20,789 nucleotides of DNA from positions 1 to 20,789 of the forward strand of contig JBPYFK010000086.1 of NCBI GenBank assembly GCA_051984675.1. Reading direction: 5' to 3'. This DNA is from JBPYFK01 sp051984675. Its GTDB lineage: Bacteria > Actinomycetota > Actinomycetes > Mycobacteriales > Pseudonocardiaceae. Shown one piece after another: positions 7,317-15,043 of the stretch. The stretch's first letter is position 1. Each line of letters opens with the position of its first letter. The position numbers and the translations under genes were made by a program. The notes under the pieces are model-generated. The model was not told the origin of the DNA. It did no database searches and worked only from the letters and a program-made list of their open reading frames with translations.

Positions 7317-7342
7317 CCATACACTTTTGAGAAAGTGTATGG
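7317..7342. promoter_or_regulatory. Perfect 26-bp palindromic operator between tetR and CYP125
   Basis: Two perfectly complementary 11-bp arms, CCATACACTTT and AAAGTGTATGG, flank a TGAG centre. The site fills almost the whole spacer between the divergent TetR and P450 genes. TATGGT (7338-7343), and its mirror TATGGA on the other strand, could be -10 boxes inside the operator arms. If so, one bound TetR would block both promoters. Size and location fit TetR operators. Confidence 0.8.
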
Positions 7343-7351
7343 TCAATGGGC

Positions 7352-8596
7352 ATGACTAGCTTGCTGCCCCCCGACTTCGACTTCACCGACCCCGACCTCA
7401 ACCTCGCCGGAATACCCCACGAGAAGTTCGCCGCCCTGCGCCGCACCGCTCCGATCCACTGGGTCGAGCAGGTCCCCGAGGCACGCGCCGGCATGTCGGA
7501 GGAGTCCGGCACCGGCTACTGGGCCGTGACCAAGCACGCCGACGTGCTCGAGGTCTCCAAGAACAGCAAGGTGTTCAGCAGCCGGGAGAACGCCGTGATC
7601 ATCCGCAACCCGGAAACCGCCACCCGGGAGTCGATCGAGATGACCAAGGTCGTGATCATCAACCAGGACGCCCCCGAGCACACCCAGCTGCGCAAGATCA
7701 TCAGCCGCGGATTCACCCCGCGAGCCATCGGCGCCCTGGAGGACGCGCTGGGGGAGCGCGCCCGGCGGATCGTCCGCGAGGCCGTCGAAACCGGCGGAGG
7801 CAACTTCGTCGACCAGATCGCCGCACAATTCCCACTCGAGGTGATCGGCGACATGCTCGGCATCCCGGCCAAGGATCGGCAGAAGATCTTCGACTGGACC
7901 AACCAGATGACCGGGTCCGAGGACCCCGACCTAGCGCGGGAGGACAACGACCCCGAAGCAGCCGCTACCGAGGTGCTCACGTACTCGATGGTCCTGGCCG
8001 CCGACCGCCGCGAGAACCCGCGCGACGACATCGTCACCAAGCTCGTCAACGCCGACGTCGACGGGCGCGGCCTGACCGACGACGAGTTCGGATTCTTCGT
8101 CATCGCCCTGGCCGTGGCCGGCAACGAGACCACCCGCAACGCCACCACCCACGGCATGAACGCCTTCTTCGACAACCCCGACCAGTGGGAACTGTGGAAG
8201 AAGGAGCGCCCGAGCACGATGATGGACGAGGTGATCCGTTGGGCGAGCCCGGTCACCTCCTTCCAGCGCACCGCGCTCGAGGACATCGAACTCGGCGGCG
8301 TTCAGATCAAGAAGGGGCAGCGGGTCGGCCTGTTCTACGCCAGCGCCAACCACGACGACGACGTCTTCACCGACCCGTTCACCTTCGACATCACCCGCGA
8401 CCCGAACCCGCACCTCGCCTTCGGCGGGCACGGTGCGCACTACTGCATCGGCGCGAACCTGGCCCGGATGGAGATCCGCCAGGTCTTCGACGCCGTCGCC
8501 GACATGGCCCCGGACATCCGCCGCGTCGGCGAGGTCAAGCGGCTTCGCTCCGGTTGGTTGAACGGGGTCAAGGAACTCCCCGTCCGCTACTCATAG
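7352..8596 (+). CDS. Cytochrome P450, CYP125-like steroid 26/27-hydroxylase
   Basis: This is a soluble bacterial class I P450 of about 414 residues. It closely follows CYP125: LPPDFDFTDPDL at the N-terminus, VFSSRENAVI, NQDAPEHTQLRKIISRGFTP in the C-helix region, and the I-helix oxygen motif AVAGNETTRN. The ExxR lies in MDEVIRWASP, followed by TSFQRTALEDIELGGVQIKK, the heme loop FGGHGAHYCIGANLARME with the thiolate cysteine (Cys365 from this start), and the family end LRSGWLNGVK. CYP125 enzymes oxidise the terminal methyl of the cholesterol side chain to start its degradation, using ferredoxin and reductase. None of those partners, nor other sterol genes, lies nearby. ATG 7352 is chosen over ATG 7346. 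Neither has a ribosome site, so the message may be leaderless. It is controlled by the TetR palindrome just upstream. Confidence 0.9.
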   Translation: MTSLLPPDFDFTDPDLNLAGIPHEKFAALRRTAPIHWVEQVPEARAGMSEESGTGYWAVTKHADVLEVSKNSKVFSSRENAVIIRNPETATRESIEMTKVVIINQDAPEHTQLRKIISRGFTPRAIGALEDALGERARRIVREAVETGGGNFVDQIAAQFPLEVIGDMLGIPAKDRQKIFDWTNQMTGSEDPDLAREDNDPEAAATEVLTYSMVLAADRRENPRDDIVTKLVNADVDGRGLTDDEFGFFVIALAVAGNETTRNATTHGMNAFFDNPDQWELWKKERPSTMMDEVIRWASPVTSFQRTALEDIELGGVQIKKGQRVGLFYASANHDDDVFTDPFTFDITRDPNPHLAFGGHGAHYCIGANLARMEIRQVFDAVADMAPDIRRVGEVKRLRSGWLNGVKELPVRYS

Positions 8597-8633
8597 CATG
8601 ACTTGACACGCCGAAGTCGGGCTAATTCGCACC

Positions 8634-8840
8634 GTGGGAAGGAAACGCCAGCCTGGGAGCGCGCAAGCGCCCGTCGCGTTGTGCTGGATCGGCCAGATTT
8701 ACAGGCACTTCGCCGATCCCAAGCCCGCGTACGTCGCTGACTGGGCGGACATGCCCGAATGGCAGCGACAGCACCAGACTGCACTGCCACCGACAGCAAC
8801 ATCGCGATCAAGCGTCTGTGCTCGACGACTCTGTTGCTCA
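8634..8840 (+). pseudogene. Small hypothetical protein relic
   Basis: This stretch encodes a segment (VALCWIGQIYRHFADPKPAY, then VADWADMPEWQRQ) that resembles short actinobacterial hypothetical proteins with a WxxLPEWQRQTDxxIF pattern. Just after QRQ, 17 bases seem inserted: the expected TDSNI follows in another frame (about 8789-8803), and the end is lost. No ribosome site is convincing. I know no function. The 600-bp gap from 8597 to 9202 otherwise holds only the transposase tail at 8915-9010. Confidence 0.3.
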
Positions 8841-8914
8841 ATTCTGGGCGCGCGTGATCGTGTACCGGAGTGGGCGCAGTGATCGTGTGGGGCTCGGATA
8901 TTCGTCGTCGCTGG

Positions 8915-9010
8915 TCACGCGGCATACCGGTACTCGTTGGTAACACCGCCGAGGGCGCGGGTGCGTAGGACGTGGGCGACGCTCGTTGTAGTGCGGCCGG
9001 TTCTCGGCGG
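8915..9010 (-). mobile_element. Transposase C-terminal scar
   Basis: The minus strand encodes ENRPHYNERRPRPTHPRPR, then, after a one-base frame change, ALGGVTNEYRYAA and a stop at 8915-8917. The HYNxxRPHxx and LGGxxNEYxxAA-stop pattern is the C-terminal end of rve-type actinobacterial transposases; compare LGGLLNEYRPRH in the relic at 19430-19726. Only about 30 codons survive and the piece is frameshifted. Confidence 0.55.
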
Positions 9011-9202
9011 TCGTTTGATCAGCAACGATGAAGAAACGAGCCCTACACGGTGTTGCATTTGGCGTCGGTGCCTAGCGCGTGCGGCAGAGCGCGGCGGGGG
9101 AAGGTTGACGGTGATCAGGTTTGTGTGCCCCGAATTCTGCTCGTGCAGTCAGGTCACGCGCCGTGTTCGTTTGCCGATCAGGGGCGGGGGCCGACCGTGC
9201 TG

Positions 9203-9976
9203 TCAGTCGGGCCAGGAGGGTGTGCGCTTCTCCAGGAAGGACGCCATCCCCTCTTCGGCGGCCTTGGTTTGAGAGCTCGCGGCCATCACCTCAAGTGCAA
9301 TGGCATAGGCGTCGACCTCGGGGCGGTCAAGCTGGGCGTAGAGGGTTTGTTTGCCCAGCGCCTTGCTGACACGGCTGCCTCGCGTCGCGCGCGCCAGCAG
9401 TTCGTCTACCGCCGTGTCGAGCTCGTCGTCGGGTACGACTCGGTTGACGAATCCCCACCGCTCGGCGGTAGCCGCGTCGATCACGTCGCCAGTCAAGGCC
9501 ATTTCCATGAGCCGTTTGCGGCCGATCACGCGTGCCACTGGCACGGCGGGCGTGTGGCAGAACCAGCCACCCTTGCCGCCGGGCAACGCGAATCCGGCGG
9601 ACTGCGCCGCCACGGCGAGATCGCACGAAGCGACCAGCTGACATCCGGCAGCCGTGGCCAGCCCGTGCACCCGGGCGATCACTACCTGCGGCGCCGACTG
9701 GATCGCCTGCATGAGGTCGGTGCACAGCTTGAGTAGCTCGCGGACGCCGAGCAGGTCGCGGGCCGCGACGTCGGCGAAGTCATGCCCGGCGGAGAAGACG
9801 GGCCCGTTACCGCCGAGCACGATGCCGGTGGCATCGGTGTCACCGGCCGCGTTGAAGGCGTGCAGCAACTCCTCGATGTGCTGTTCGGTAAGTGAGTTAC
9901 GCCGCCGCTCCCAGTTCATCGTGATCCGCACGGTGTCGCCATCGCGCTCGCTGAGGATGTGCTCGTAGTCGCCCAT
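9203..9976 (-). CDS. Enoyl-CoA hydratase/isomerase family protein, ECHDC3-like
   Basis: This is a complete 257-residue crotonase-fold protein. The start is ATG 9976 (MGDYEHILSERDGDTVRI); GTG 9985 is an alternative. The CoA-binding and oxyanion-hole segments are recognisable (GNGPVFSAGHDF and VHGLATAAGCQLVASCDLAV). The two glutamates that act in true hydratases are absent. The first is Gln113 (GCQL instead of GCEL), and the second is Gly133 in FALPGGKGGWFCHTPAV. This pattern, together with WFCHTP and the C-terminal FLEKRTPSW, matches the ECHDC3 group of mitochondrial and bacterial proteins, whose reaction is unclear. A standard beta-oxidation hydratase is therefore unlikely. It stands alone, convergent with nothing intact, and its link to the nearby P450 is unproven. 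No start-proximal ribosome site is strong. Confidence 0.87.
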   Translation of the reverse strand: MGDYEHILSERDGDTVRITMNWERRRNSLTEQHIEELLHAFNAAGDTDATGIVLGGNGPVFSAGHDFADVAARDLLGVRELLKLCTDLMQAIQSAPQVVIARVHGLATAAGCQLVASCDLAVAAQSAGFALPGGKGGWFCHTPAVPVARVIGRKRLMEMALTGDVIDAATAERWGFVNRVVPDDELDTAVDELLARATRGSRVSKALGKQTLYAQLDRPEVDAYAIALEVMAASSQTKAAEEGMASFLEKRTPSWPD

Positions 9977-10709
9977 GGCAACCACGGTAGCCGCCCCGAC
10001 TCACGGGCGTGGTGTTGCTACGACCGCGGGCAGGGCACAAGAGGTGCCCTCAGCATTGTTCGCAGTAGAGGACGGCTTTCTGGTTGGAATGACCGCCATG
10101 GCCTCCATCCGCTGGTGTTTGTCGCTGTCGGCTGTGGCGTCCAGCGTCGCTGCTTGCAGTTCGTAGCCGTCATGGCTGGTCAGCAGGACGGCCGAGTGTT
10201 GGTCGCGTTCGTCGGTGCTCGCGGTGAGCAGGCCTAGCAGCGGGCTGTCGATGGTTGCAGTTGTGGCGGCGGAGTGCGGTTCTTCCCGGAACCGATCGTT
10301 CTGTTTCCTGGTACGCCTTTGCCGTAGACCCGAGTTGGGCGAACACGGTGTGGGTCGATGTCACCGGCGATGCGAATCGCGTGGTCGACGCCGAGACTGG
10401 CCGCCTGCGGGTGCCGACCTCCTGCAGGCGAGAGGCCTCACGAGAATCACGTATTTGTAAGTTTCATCATTTCAGTGTTTATTGAAATTGATCTTGTATC
10501 CGGATGCAGGGCACCTGGTGGCCGCTGAGGGTCAGCTAGGGACCTCGTGACCGCCGCGACACCCTCAGAGCTGGCCGTCGGCCGCCGAGTTGCAGCGGCG
10601 GCCAGCTCGGGTGAGCACCTGCTGCCCGGGTCGAGCCGTGTGCGGGAGCGGTATCGAAGATCGCCAACGAGACCGCCCGAATGGGGTAGTGGGTGGGCTG
10701 GCGGGGCGC
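9977..10709. other. Gap without a convincing gene
   Basis: I see no supportable gene here. On the minus strand a 120-codon frame stays open between stops at about 10361 and 10001. It contains a protein-like passage (LLTASTDERDQHSAVLLTSH, then DGYELQAATLDATADSDK, then HQRMEAMAV) but has no proper start or ribosome site. It could be a decayed gene. A short AT-rich stretch lies at about 10440-10500. An 8-bp inverted repeat, CTGAGGGT/ACCCTCAG, lies at 10525-10532 and 10561-10568. Confidence 0.4.
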
Positions 10710-10829
10710 GACCCCATTTCGCCTGACCCCGAGCCGATCAAACGCCCCAGAAGCTCCTCTATCCGGTTCGAGGCCTCCCGGCCCAACGAGACGTGGCAGT
10801 CGGACTGCACCCACCACCGGCTGGCGCGT
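10710..10829 (+). mobile_element. IS481-like transposase fragment around first catalytic Asp
   Basis: One frame encodes DPISPDPEPIKRPRSSSIRF, then EASRPNETWQSDCTHHRLA. The KRPxSSxIRFEAxxPNETWQSDxTHxRL block is diagnostic of IS481-type rve transposases, and its aspartate is the first acid of the DDE triad. Homology stops on both sides. No other transposase part, inverted repeat or target duplication is visible. It lies just beyond the transporter terminator. Confidence 0.7.
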
Positions 10830-10894
10830 GCGGCGGCATCCCGCACCGCCGTGGCGTCCATGGTCCGAACTCTCGCTGCACCGAGCACCTCGGC

Positions 10895-10933
10895 GCAAGA
10901 CCTTCGTCCCCGTGACCGGGACGAAGGTCTTGC
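10895..10933 (-). terminator. Strong hairpin terminator of the ABC transporter operon
   Basis: GCAAGACCTTCGTCCC and GGGACGAAGGTCTTGC are perfect 16-bp complementary arms around a 7-base loop (CGTGACC), starting 23 bp beyond the binding-protein stop. There is no U-tract, as is common in high-GC actinobacteria. It would end transcription of the minus-strand operon and is symmetric, so it could also block incoming plus-strand transcripts. Confidence 0.85.
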
Positions 10934-10955
10934 ACCGACACCCCCGCCGCAGTGG

Positions 10956-12209
10956 TTACTTCTGGTGCGGTGCGACGTACTCCTTGGCTTCGGGGGCTTC
11001 GTAGAGCGGCTTCACGTAACGGACCCCGCCTTCGGCGGCCGGATCCGGGGTGGCGGCGTAGACCTGCCGGGTGGGCGGCCAGCCGGGCTTGGAGAAGTCC
11101 AGCGGCGCCACCAGGTTCTCGGTTCCCGCGGACGTCGTCTGCTTCAACGCCGTCTGGATCCCGGCACGGGTGAGGTCCTTGTTATCGCAGGCCTTCTTCA
11201 GCACCGCGCCCCACACCTCGCCGACGGCGTAACCGTACGGGGTACCGGCCGTGGGCGTCTCCTTGTAAGCGGCCTTGTACTTCTGCGCGACCTCCCTCGC
11301 CTTCGGGATGTCCGCGGAGAACGGCACACTGCTGGCCACCACGAACAGCTTGTCCATCGCACTGGCAGCAGGGCTCTTCAGCAGCGTCGGATCGAATGTC
11401 GGGTTGTTCCCGATCACCGGCACGTCCAGGCCGAGTGCCTTGTCGGCGGCCAGCGCCGAGCCGGTCTGGGTGGGCGTGGTGGTCACCGCGATCGCCTTGA
11501 CCCCTTCGCCCTTGAGCCCGGTCACGATGTTCGTCAGGTCGTTGTCGCTGGAGGTGATCTTGACGTCGCGCAGCTTCATCCCGTGCTTCTGCGCGTAGAA
11601 CTGGGAGCCCCGCAACCCGTTCTGCCCGTACTCGCCGTCGATGTAGATGTGCCCGATGGTGTCGCCATCCTTGATCATCCCCTGTTCCTGGAGATAGGAC
11701 AGCCCGTCGATCATCTCCACGTCGTAGGTGGTGCCGACGATCATCACGTACGGGTTGTCCAGCAGCTCCGAGGACCACGATGCCGGTGTCGCGGTCACCC
11801 GGTCCTGGGCGAGGTTCTGCTTCAGGGCGGCGGTCACCGGGGAGCCGAGTATCTGCACGAAGCCCAGCACCTTCGGCTCGATCTGCGGATACAGCGTCTT
11901 CGCGGTGTCGGCCTTGTACCCGTGGTCCACGGTCTCCAGCCGGACCTTCCGTCCGCAGACGCCGCCGGCGTCGTTGAAGTCCTTGGCCCACAGCTCGTTC
12001 CCCTCGGTGACACCGATCCCGAGAGTCTTGAACCCGCCGGACTTGTCGGTCATCGCGCCCAGCACGATCTCGTTGGCGGTCACGCCGACATCGGTCTTCA
12101 CCCCTGAATTGTCCGTATTGGACCCTCCCGCGCCGCCCTTGGTGCTGCAGGAGGAAAGCGCGAGTATCACGGTCGCGGCCACCGCGGTGGCCAGGCGTAG
12201 TCGTTTCAT
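10956..12209 (-). CDS. Liv-type ABC transporter substrate-binding lipoprotein
   Basis: This is a 417-residue extracellular lipoprotein of the HAAT (type I periplasmic-binding, Peripla_BP_6) family. Residues 1-21 are a lipoprotein signal (MKRLRLATAVAATVILALSS then Cys21; lipobox LSSC). The mature part begins with a Gly/Ser/Asn linker, then GVTANEIVLGAMTDKSGGFK, which is the usual first strand and loop of amino-acid, amide and urea binding proteins. VTEGNELWAKDFNDAGGVCG and RKVRLETVDHGYKADTAK follow. The start codon overlaps the stop of the livM-like gene (ATGA), and AAAGGAAG lies upstream. As the last gene of five, it is followed by a strong terminator. In many such operons the binding protein comes first; here it is last. 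The ligand cannot be assigned: amino acid, amide, or small aromatic or fatty acid are all possible. Confidence 0.93.
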   Translation of the reverse strand: MKRLRLATAVAATVILALSSCSTKGGAGGSNTDNSGVKTDVGVTANEIVLGAMTDKSGGFKTLGIGVTEGNELWAKDFNDAGGVCGRKVRLETVDHGYKADTAKTLYPQIEPKVLGFVQILGSPVTAALKQNLAQDRVTATPASWSSELLDNPYVMIVGTTYDVEMIDGLSYLQEQGMIKDGDTIGHIYIDGEYGQNGLRGSQFYAQKHGMKLRDVKITSSDNDLTNIVTGLKGEGVKAIAVTTTPTQTGSALAADKALGLDVPVIGNNPTFDPTLLKSPAASAMDKLFVVASSVPFSADIPKAREVAQKYKAAYKETPTAGTPYGYAVGEVWGAVLKKACDNKDLTRAGIQTALKQTTSAGTENLVAPLDFSKPGWPPTRQVYAATPDPAAEGGVRYVKPLYEAPEAKEYVAPHQK

Positions 12210-13390
12210 GGGCGTTCTTCCTTTCCGGGATCGTTCTCGCGGGCGCGGTGCTTGCCGCGCGGAATGCCGGTGATCCGGTGGCCGATCGCCGCCAAGCCCC
12301 CCGGCTCGAACAGCACGACGAGGATGATCGCCGCGCCGTAGACGAACGAGCTGATCAGGACGGGTGTGAGCGCACCGGCCCCGGTGTCGGTGAACCAGCC
12401 GAGCTGGGCCGAGTACAGCGTCAGTACCTGCGGCAGCCCGTTCACAATGAGCGCGCCGACGAGTGCCCCGTTCACCGAGCCGAGGCCCCCGATGATCACC
12501 ATGGCGAGGTAGGCGATCGAGATGTTGATCCCGTACGTGCCGAATTCGTTCTCGTCGGGTTTGAGGATGTCGAACCAGAGCACCGTCATCACCCCGGCGA
12601 GACCGGCGTACGCCGAGGACACCGCGAACGCACCCGCCTTGGCCCTGGCCACATGGACACCCATGACGCTGGCCGCTGCCTCGTTGTCGCGTACCGCCCG
12701 CCAGGAACGCCCGACCCTTCCCTTCATCGCGCCGCGTGCGATCACCAGCGCGAGCACGGTGAGCGCAAGGAACAGGTACCAGGTCCGCTCGGCCTGCCGC
12801 AGCGGCACGCCGAACAGCTCGACCTGCGGACCGCCGTTGGCGAAGGGGAAACCGAACAGCGAGAACGTCGCCGGTTCCCGCCCCGTGGACGTGCCGCCGG
12901 TGAGCTGCTTCGCGGACTGTCCGAAGTAGAGCCCCAGGAACACCAGGGACAGCGAGGCCACTCCGAGGTAGATTCCGCGCAGCCGCCCGGCGACCGGGGC
13001 GAAGGCGAGGCCGACCAGCGCGGTGATCACCACCGCGCCGACCAGGGACAGCGCGGGGTCCAGGCCGAGCCCGAACACCCGCGGATCGTTCGTCGGCCCG
13101 GACAGCACGGAGTATGCGGTACCGCCCGTGAGCAGGAAGAACGCATGCGCGAGGGAAAGCTGCCCGGCCTGGCCGACCAACATGGTCAGCCCGATCGCAC
13201 CGACCGCGCCGATCATCGCGTATTGCCCGGCTTTCAGCCAGGACGCGTCCATGTAGAGCGGGAGCGCGAGCAGCACCAGGAACAGCGCCAACCACGCGGC
13301 GAACCGGAACCAGCGCCACGGGTCCCGGCGCTTGGCCTCGGCGGTGGGCGCACCCTCCTGTGGTGGAGAATCCACGGCGACGTCAGACAC
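12206..13390 (-). CDS. Liv-type ABC transporter permease, LivM family
   Basis: This is a 394-residue inner-membrane permease. It starts at GTG 13390, which overlaps the end of the upstream permease gene by 8 bp. A hydrophilic N-terminus (about 30 residues) precedes about nine membrane segments. Family motifs include IGAVGAIGLTMLVGQAGQLS then LAHAFFLLTGG, LRGIYLGVASLSLVFLGLYF, and the cytoplasmic coupling loop GRSWRAVRDNEAAASVMGVH. The late motif AMVIIGGLGSVNGALVGALI is typical of LivM and UrtC proteins. The C-terminal tail is short and basic (IPRGKHRARENDPGKEERP). It pairs with the LivH-type permease to form the channel, and its stop overlaps the start of the binding-protein gene. Confidence 0.93.
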   Translation of the reverse strand: MSDVAVDSPPQEGAPTAEAKRRDPWRWFRFAAWLALFLVLLALPLYMDASWLKAGQYAMIGAVGAIGLTMLVGQAGQLSLAHAFFLLTGGTAYSVLSGPTNDPRVFGLGLDPALSLVGAVVITALVGLAFAPVAGRLRGIYLGVASLSLVFLGLYFGQSAKQLTGGTSTGREPATFSLFGFPFANGGPQVELFGVPLRQAERTWYLFLALTVLALVIARGAMKGRVGRSWRAVRDNEAAASVMGVHVARAKAGAFAVSSAYAGLAGVMTVLWFDILKPDENEFGTYGINISIAYLAMVIIGGLGSVNGALVGALIVNGLPQVLTLYSAQLGWFTDTGAGALTPVLISSFVYGAAIILVVLFEPGGLAAIGHRITGIPRGKHRARENDPGKEERP

Positions 13391-14261
13391 GGGTGTTCTC
13401 CCTCGTACCGAACAGGCCCGACGGCCGGATCACCAGCACGACCAGCATCACCAGGAAGACCGCGCTCTTGGAGAAGTCGAACGAGATGTACTGCGCGGAC
13501 AGTGCCTCGGCCAGCCCGACGATCAGCCCGCCGACCACGGCGCCCATCGTCGAGTCGAGCCCGCCGAGGATGGCGGCAGGGAACGCGGCGAGCGCGATCG
13601 AGTGGGTGCCACGGGACAGCCCAGCGCCGGAGAAGTCCTGGGTGGCGATGAACAGCACGGCCACCCCGGCGAGCGCTCCGGCCACCAGCCACGTGGTCGC
13701 GGTGACCCGGGAGCTGCGGATGCCCATCAGCGCGGCGGCTTCCTTGTTCTCCGCCTGCGCCCGCATCGCGACGCCCCAGTTCGAGTACTTGAACGCCAGC
13801 CAGAACGCGGTGATCAGTACCGTTGCCACGCCGAGCGCCACGAGGTGCGTCCGGAACAGCGTGATTCCGCCGAGCTGGAACGGTTTGGCGTCCCAGGCAT
13901 CGCCGATGAACGGGACCGAGACCCCCAGTCGCCGCACGATCTCCTCGGTGACGATCACATCCACGCCGATGGTCAGCAGCGCCAGGCTGGCTGGACTGGC
14001 GAGCCGGGACCGGGATAACAGGAGGCGTTCGACCACCAGCGCCAGCAGCCCCGCGCTGAGGATGCCGACCAGCGACGCGCCGAACCAGCCGAGCGATGCC
14101 CGGGTGACCACCACCAGGTAACCGCCGAACAGTACGAGCGATCCGTGCGCGAAGTTGATCACCTCGGTGGCCTTGAAGATCATCACGAAGCCCAGTGCCA
14201 ACAGGGCGTACACCGCGCCTTTGCCGAGTCCGTTCACCACGAGCTGCAGTAAGGTGTTCAC
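13383..14261 (-). CDS. Liv-type ABC transporter permease, LivH family
   Basis: This is a 292-residue permease with about eight membrane segments, a normal LivH length. The start is GTG 14261 (VNTLLQLVVNGLGKGAVYAL), which overlaps the end of the livG-like gene as GTGA. Characteristic motifs are ALGFVMIFKATEVINFAHGS near the N-terminus, the EAA-like coupling loop MRAQAENKEAAALMGIRSSR, and FPAAILGGLDSTMGAVVGGL with IVGLAEAL near the end. The C-terminus RPSGLFGTRE is also usual. It would form a heteromeric channel with the LivM-type protein. Translation is probably coupled to the neighbours on both sides. Confidence 0.93.
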   Translation of the reverse strand: MNTLLQLVVNGLGKGAVYALLALGFVMIFKATEVINFAHGSLVLFGGYLVVVTRASLGWFGASLVGILSAGLLALVVERLLLSRSRLASPASLALLTIGVDVIVTEEIVRRLGVSVPFIGDAWDAKPFQLGGITLFRTHLVALGVATVLITAFWLAFKYSNWGVAMRAQAENKEAAALMGIRSSRVTATTWLVAGALAGVAVLFIATQDFSGAGLSRGTHSIALAAFPAAILGGLDSTMGAVVGGLIVGLAEALSAQYISFDFSKSAVFLVMLVVLVIRPSGLFGTRENTRV

Positions 14262-15043
14262 GGTGCCGCCTCCGCCTCGGTACCCAGGTATGCCTTGATC
14301 ACCTCGGGGTCGGACTGGACCTCGTGCGGCGGGCCGTCCGCGATCCGCCGGCCGAAGTCGAGCACGGTGACCCGGTCGGCGATCTCCATCACCAAGCCCA
14401 TGTCGTGTTCCACCAGCAGGATCGAGATGCCGAGCTCGCCGCGAATCGCGCGGATGGTGGTGGCCAGCTCGGCGGTCTCCGCGGCGTTCATGCCTGCGGC
14501 CGGTTCGTCGAGCAGCAGCAGCGAGGGCTCGACGGCGAGAGCGCGTGCGATGTCCACTCGTTTCGTGGCGCCGTAGGGCAACGCGCTGACCGGGGAGTGC
14601 AGCAGGTCCCCGATGCCGAGGAACTCGCAGATCTCGACGGCCCGCGCGGCGTGCCGCCGCTCGGCGCGCACGGTCCACGGCAGCCGCAGCCCGCAGGAGA
14701 GGAAGCCGCCCGAGGTCAGCGCGTGCCTGCCGAGCATCACGTTGTCCAGCACGGTCGACTGTGGCGAGAGCGCGGCGTTCTGGAACGCCCTGCCCACGCC
14801 GAGCCTGGCCATTCGGTGCGGCCGCAGCCCGGTCAGCTCGGCGTCGCCGAAACGCACCCGGCCCGAGTCCGCCCGGTAGACGCCGCTGATCACGTTGAAG
14901 CAGCTGGACTTCCCGGCGCCGTTCGGCCCGATCAGCGCGTGTAGGGAGCCCGGCTCGACCTCGAAGGAGACGTCGTCCAGCGCGCGGATCCCGCCGAAGC
15001 TGAGGGTCACCCGCTCCACCTGGAGCTTCGGTACGGTGCTCAT
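14258..15043 (-). CDS. Liv-type ABC transporter ATPase, LivG family
   Basis: This is a 261-residue cytoplasmic ATPase. The start is ATG 15043, which overlaps the livF-like stop as ATGA and has GAGG upstream; GTG 15052 is less likely. The Walker A is GPNGAGKS (39-46). The Q-loop lies in GVGRAFQNAALS, the signature is the variant LPYGATKR (usually LSYGxQR), the Walker B is LLLLDEPAAGMN, and the switch histidine is in LLVEHDM. The LivG C-terminus (GPPHEVQSDPEVIKAYLGTE) is present. The signature change Ser to Pro and Gln to Thr is notable, although LivG signatures are tolerant. It works as a heterodimer with the LivF-type ATPase. Confidence 0.93.
   Translation of the reverse strand: MSTVPKLQVERVTLSFGGIRALDDVSFEVEPGSLHALIGPNGAGKSSCFNVISGVYRADSGRVRFGDAELTGLRPHRMARLGVGRAFQNAALSPQSTVLDNVMLGRHALTSGGFLSCGLRLPWTVRAERRHAARAVEICEFLGIGDLLHSPVSALPYGATKRVDIARALAVEPSLLLLDEPAAGMNAAETAELATTIRAIRGELGISILLVEHDMGLVMEIADRVTVLDFGRRIADGPPHEVQSDPEVIKAYLGTEAEAAP

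Noticed and set aside
10525..10568. Inverted repeat CTGAGGGT/ACCCTCAG as possible insertion-sequence ends
   Set aside because: Only 8 bp with a 28-base spacer, no target duplication and no coding sequence between the arms.
10590..12107. Long plus-strand open frame opposite the binding-protein gene
   Set aside because: Beyond its first part (the IS481-like piece) it is the antisense shadow of a clear lipoprotein gene, with the biased composition of a high-GC opposite frame.
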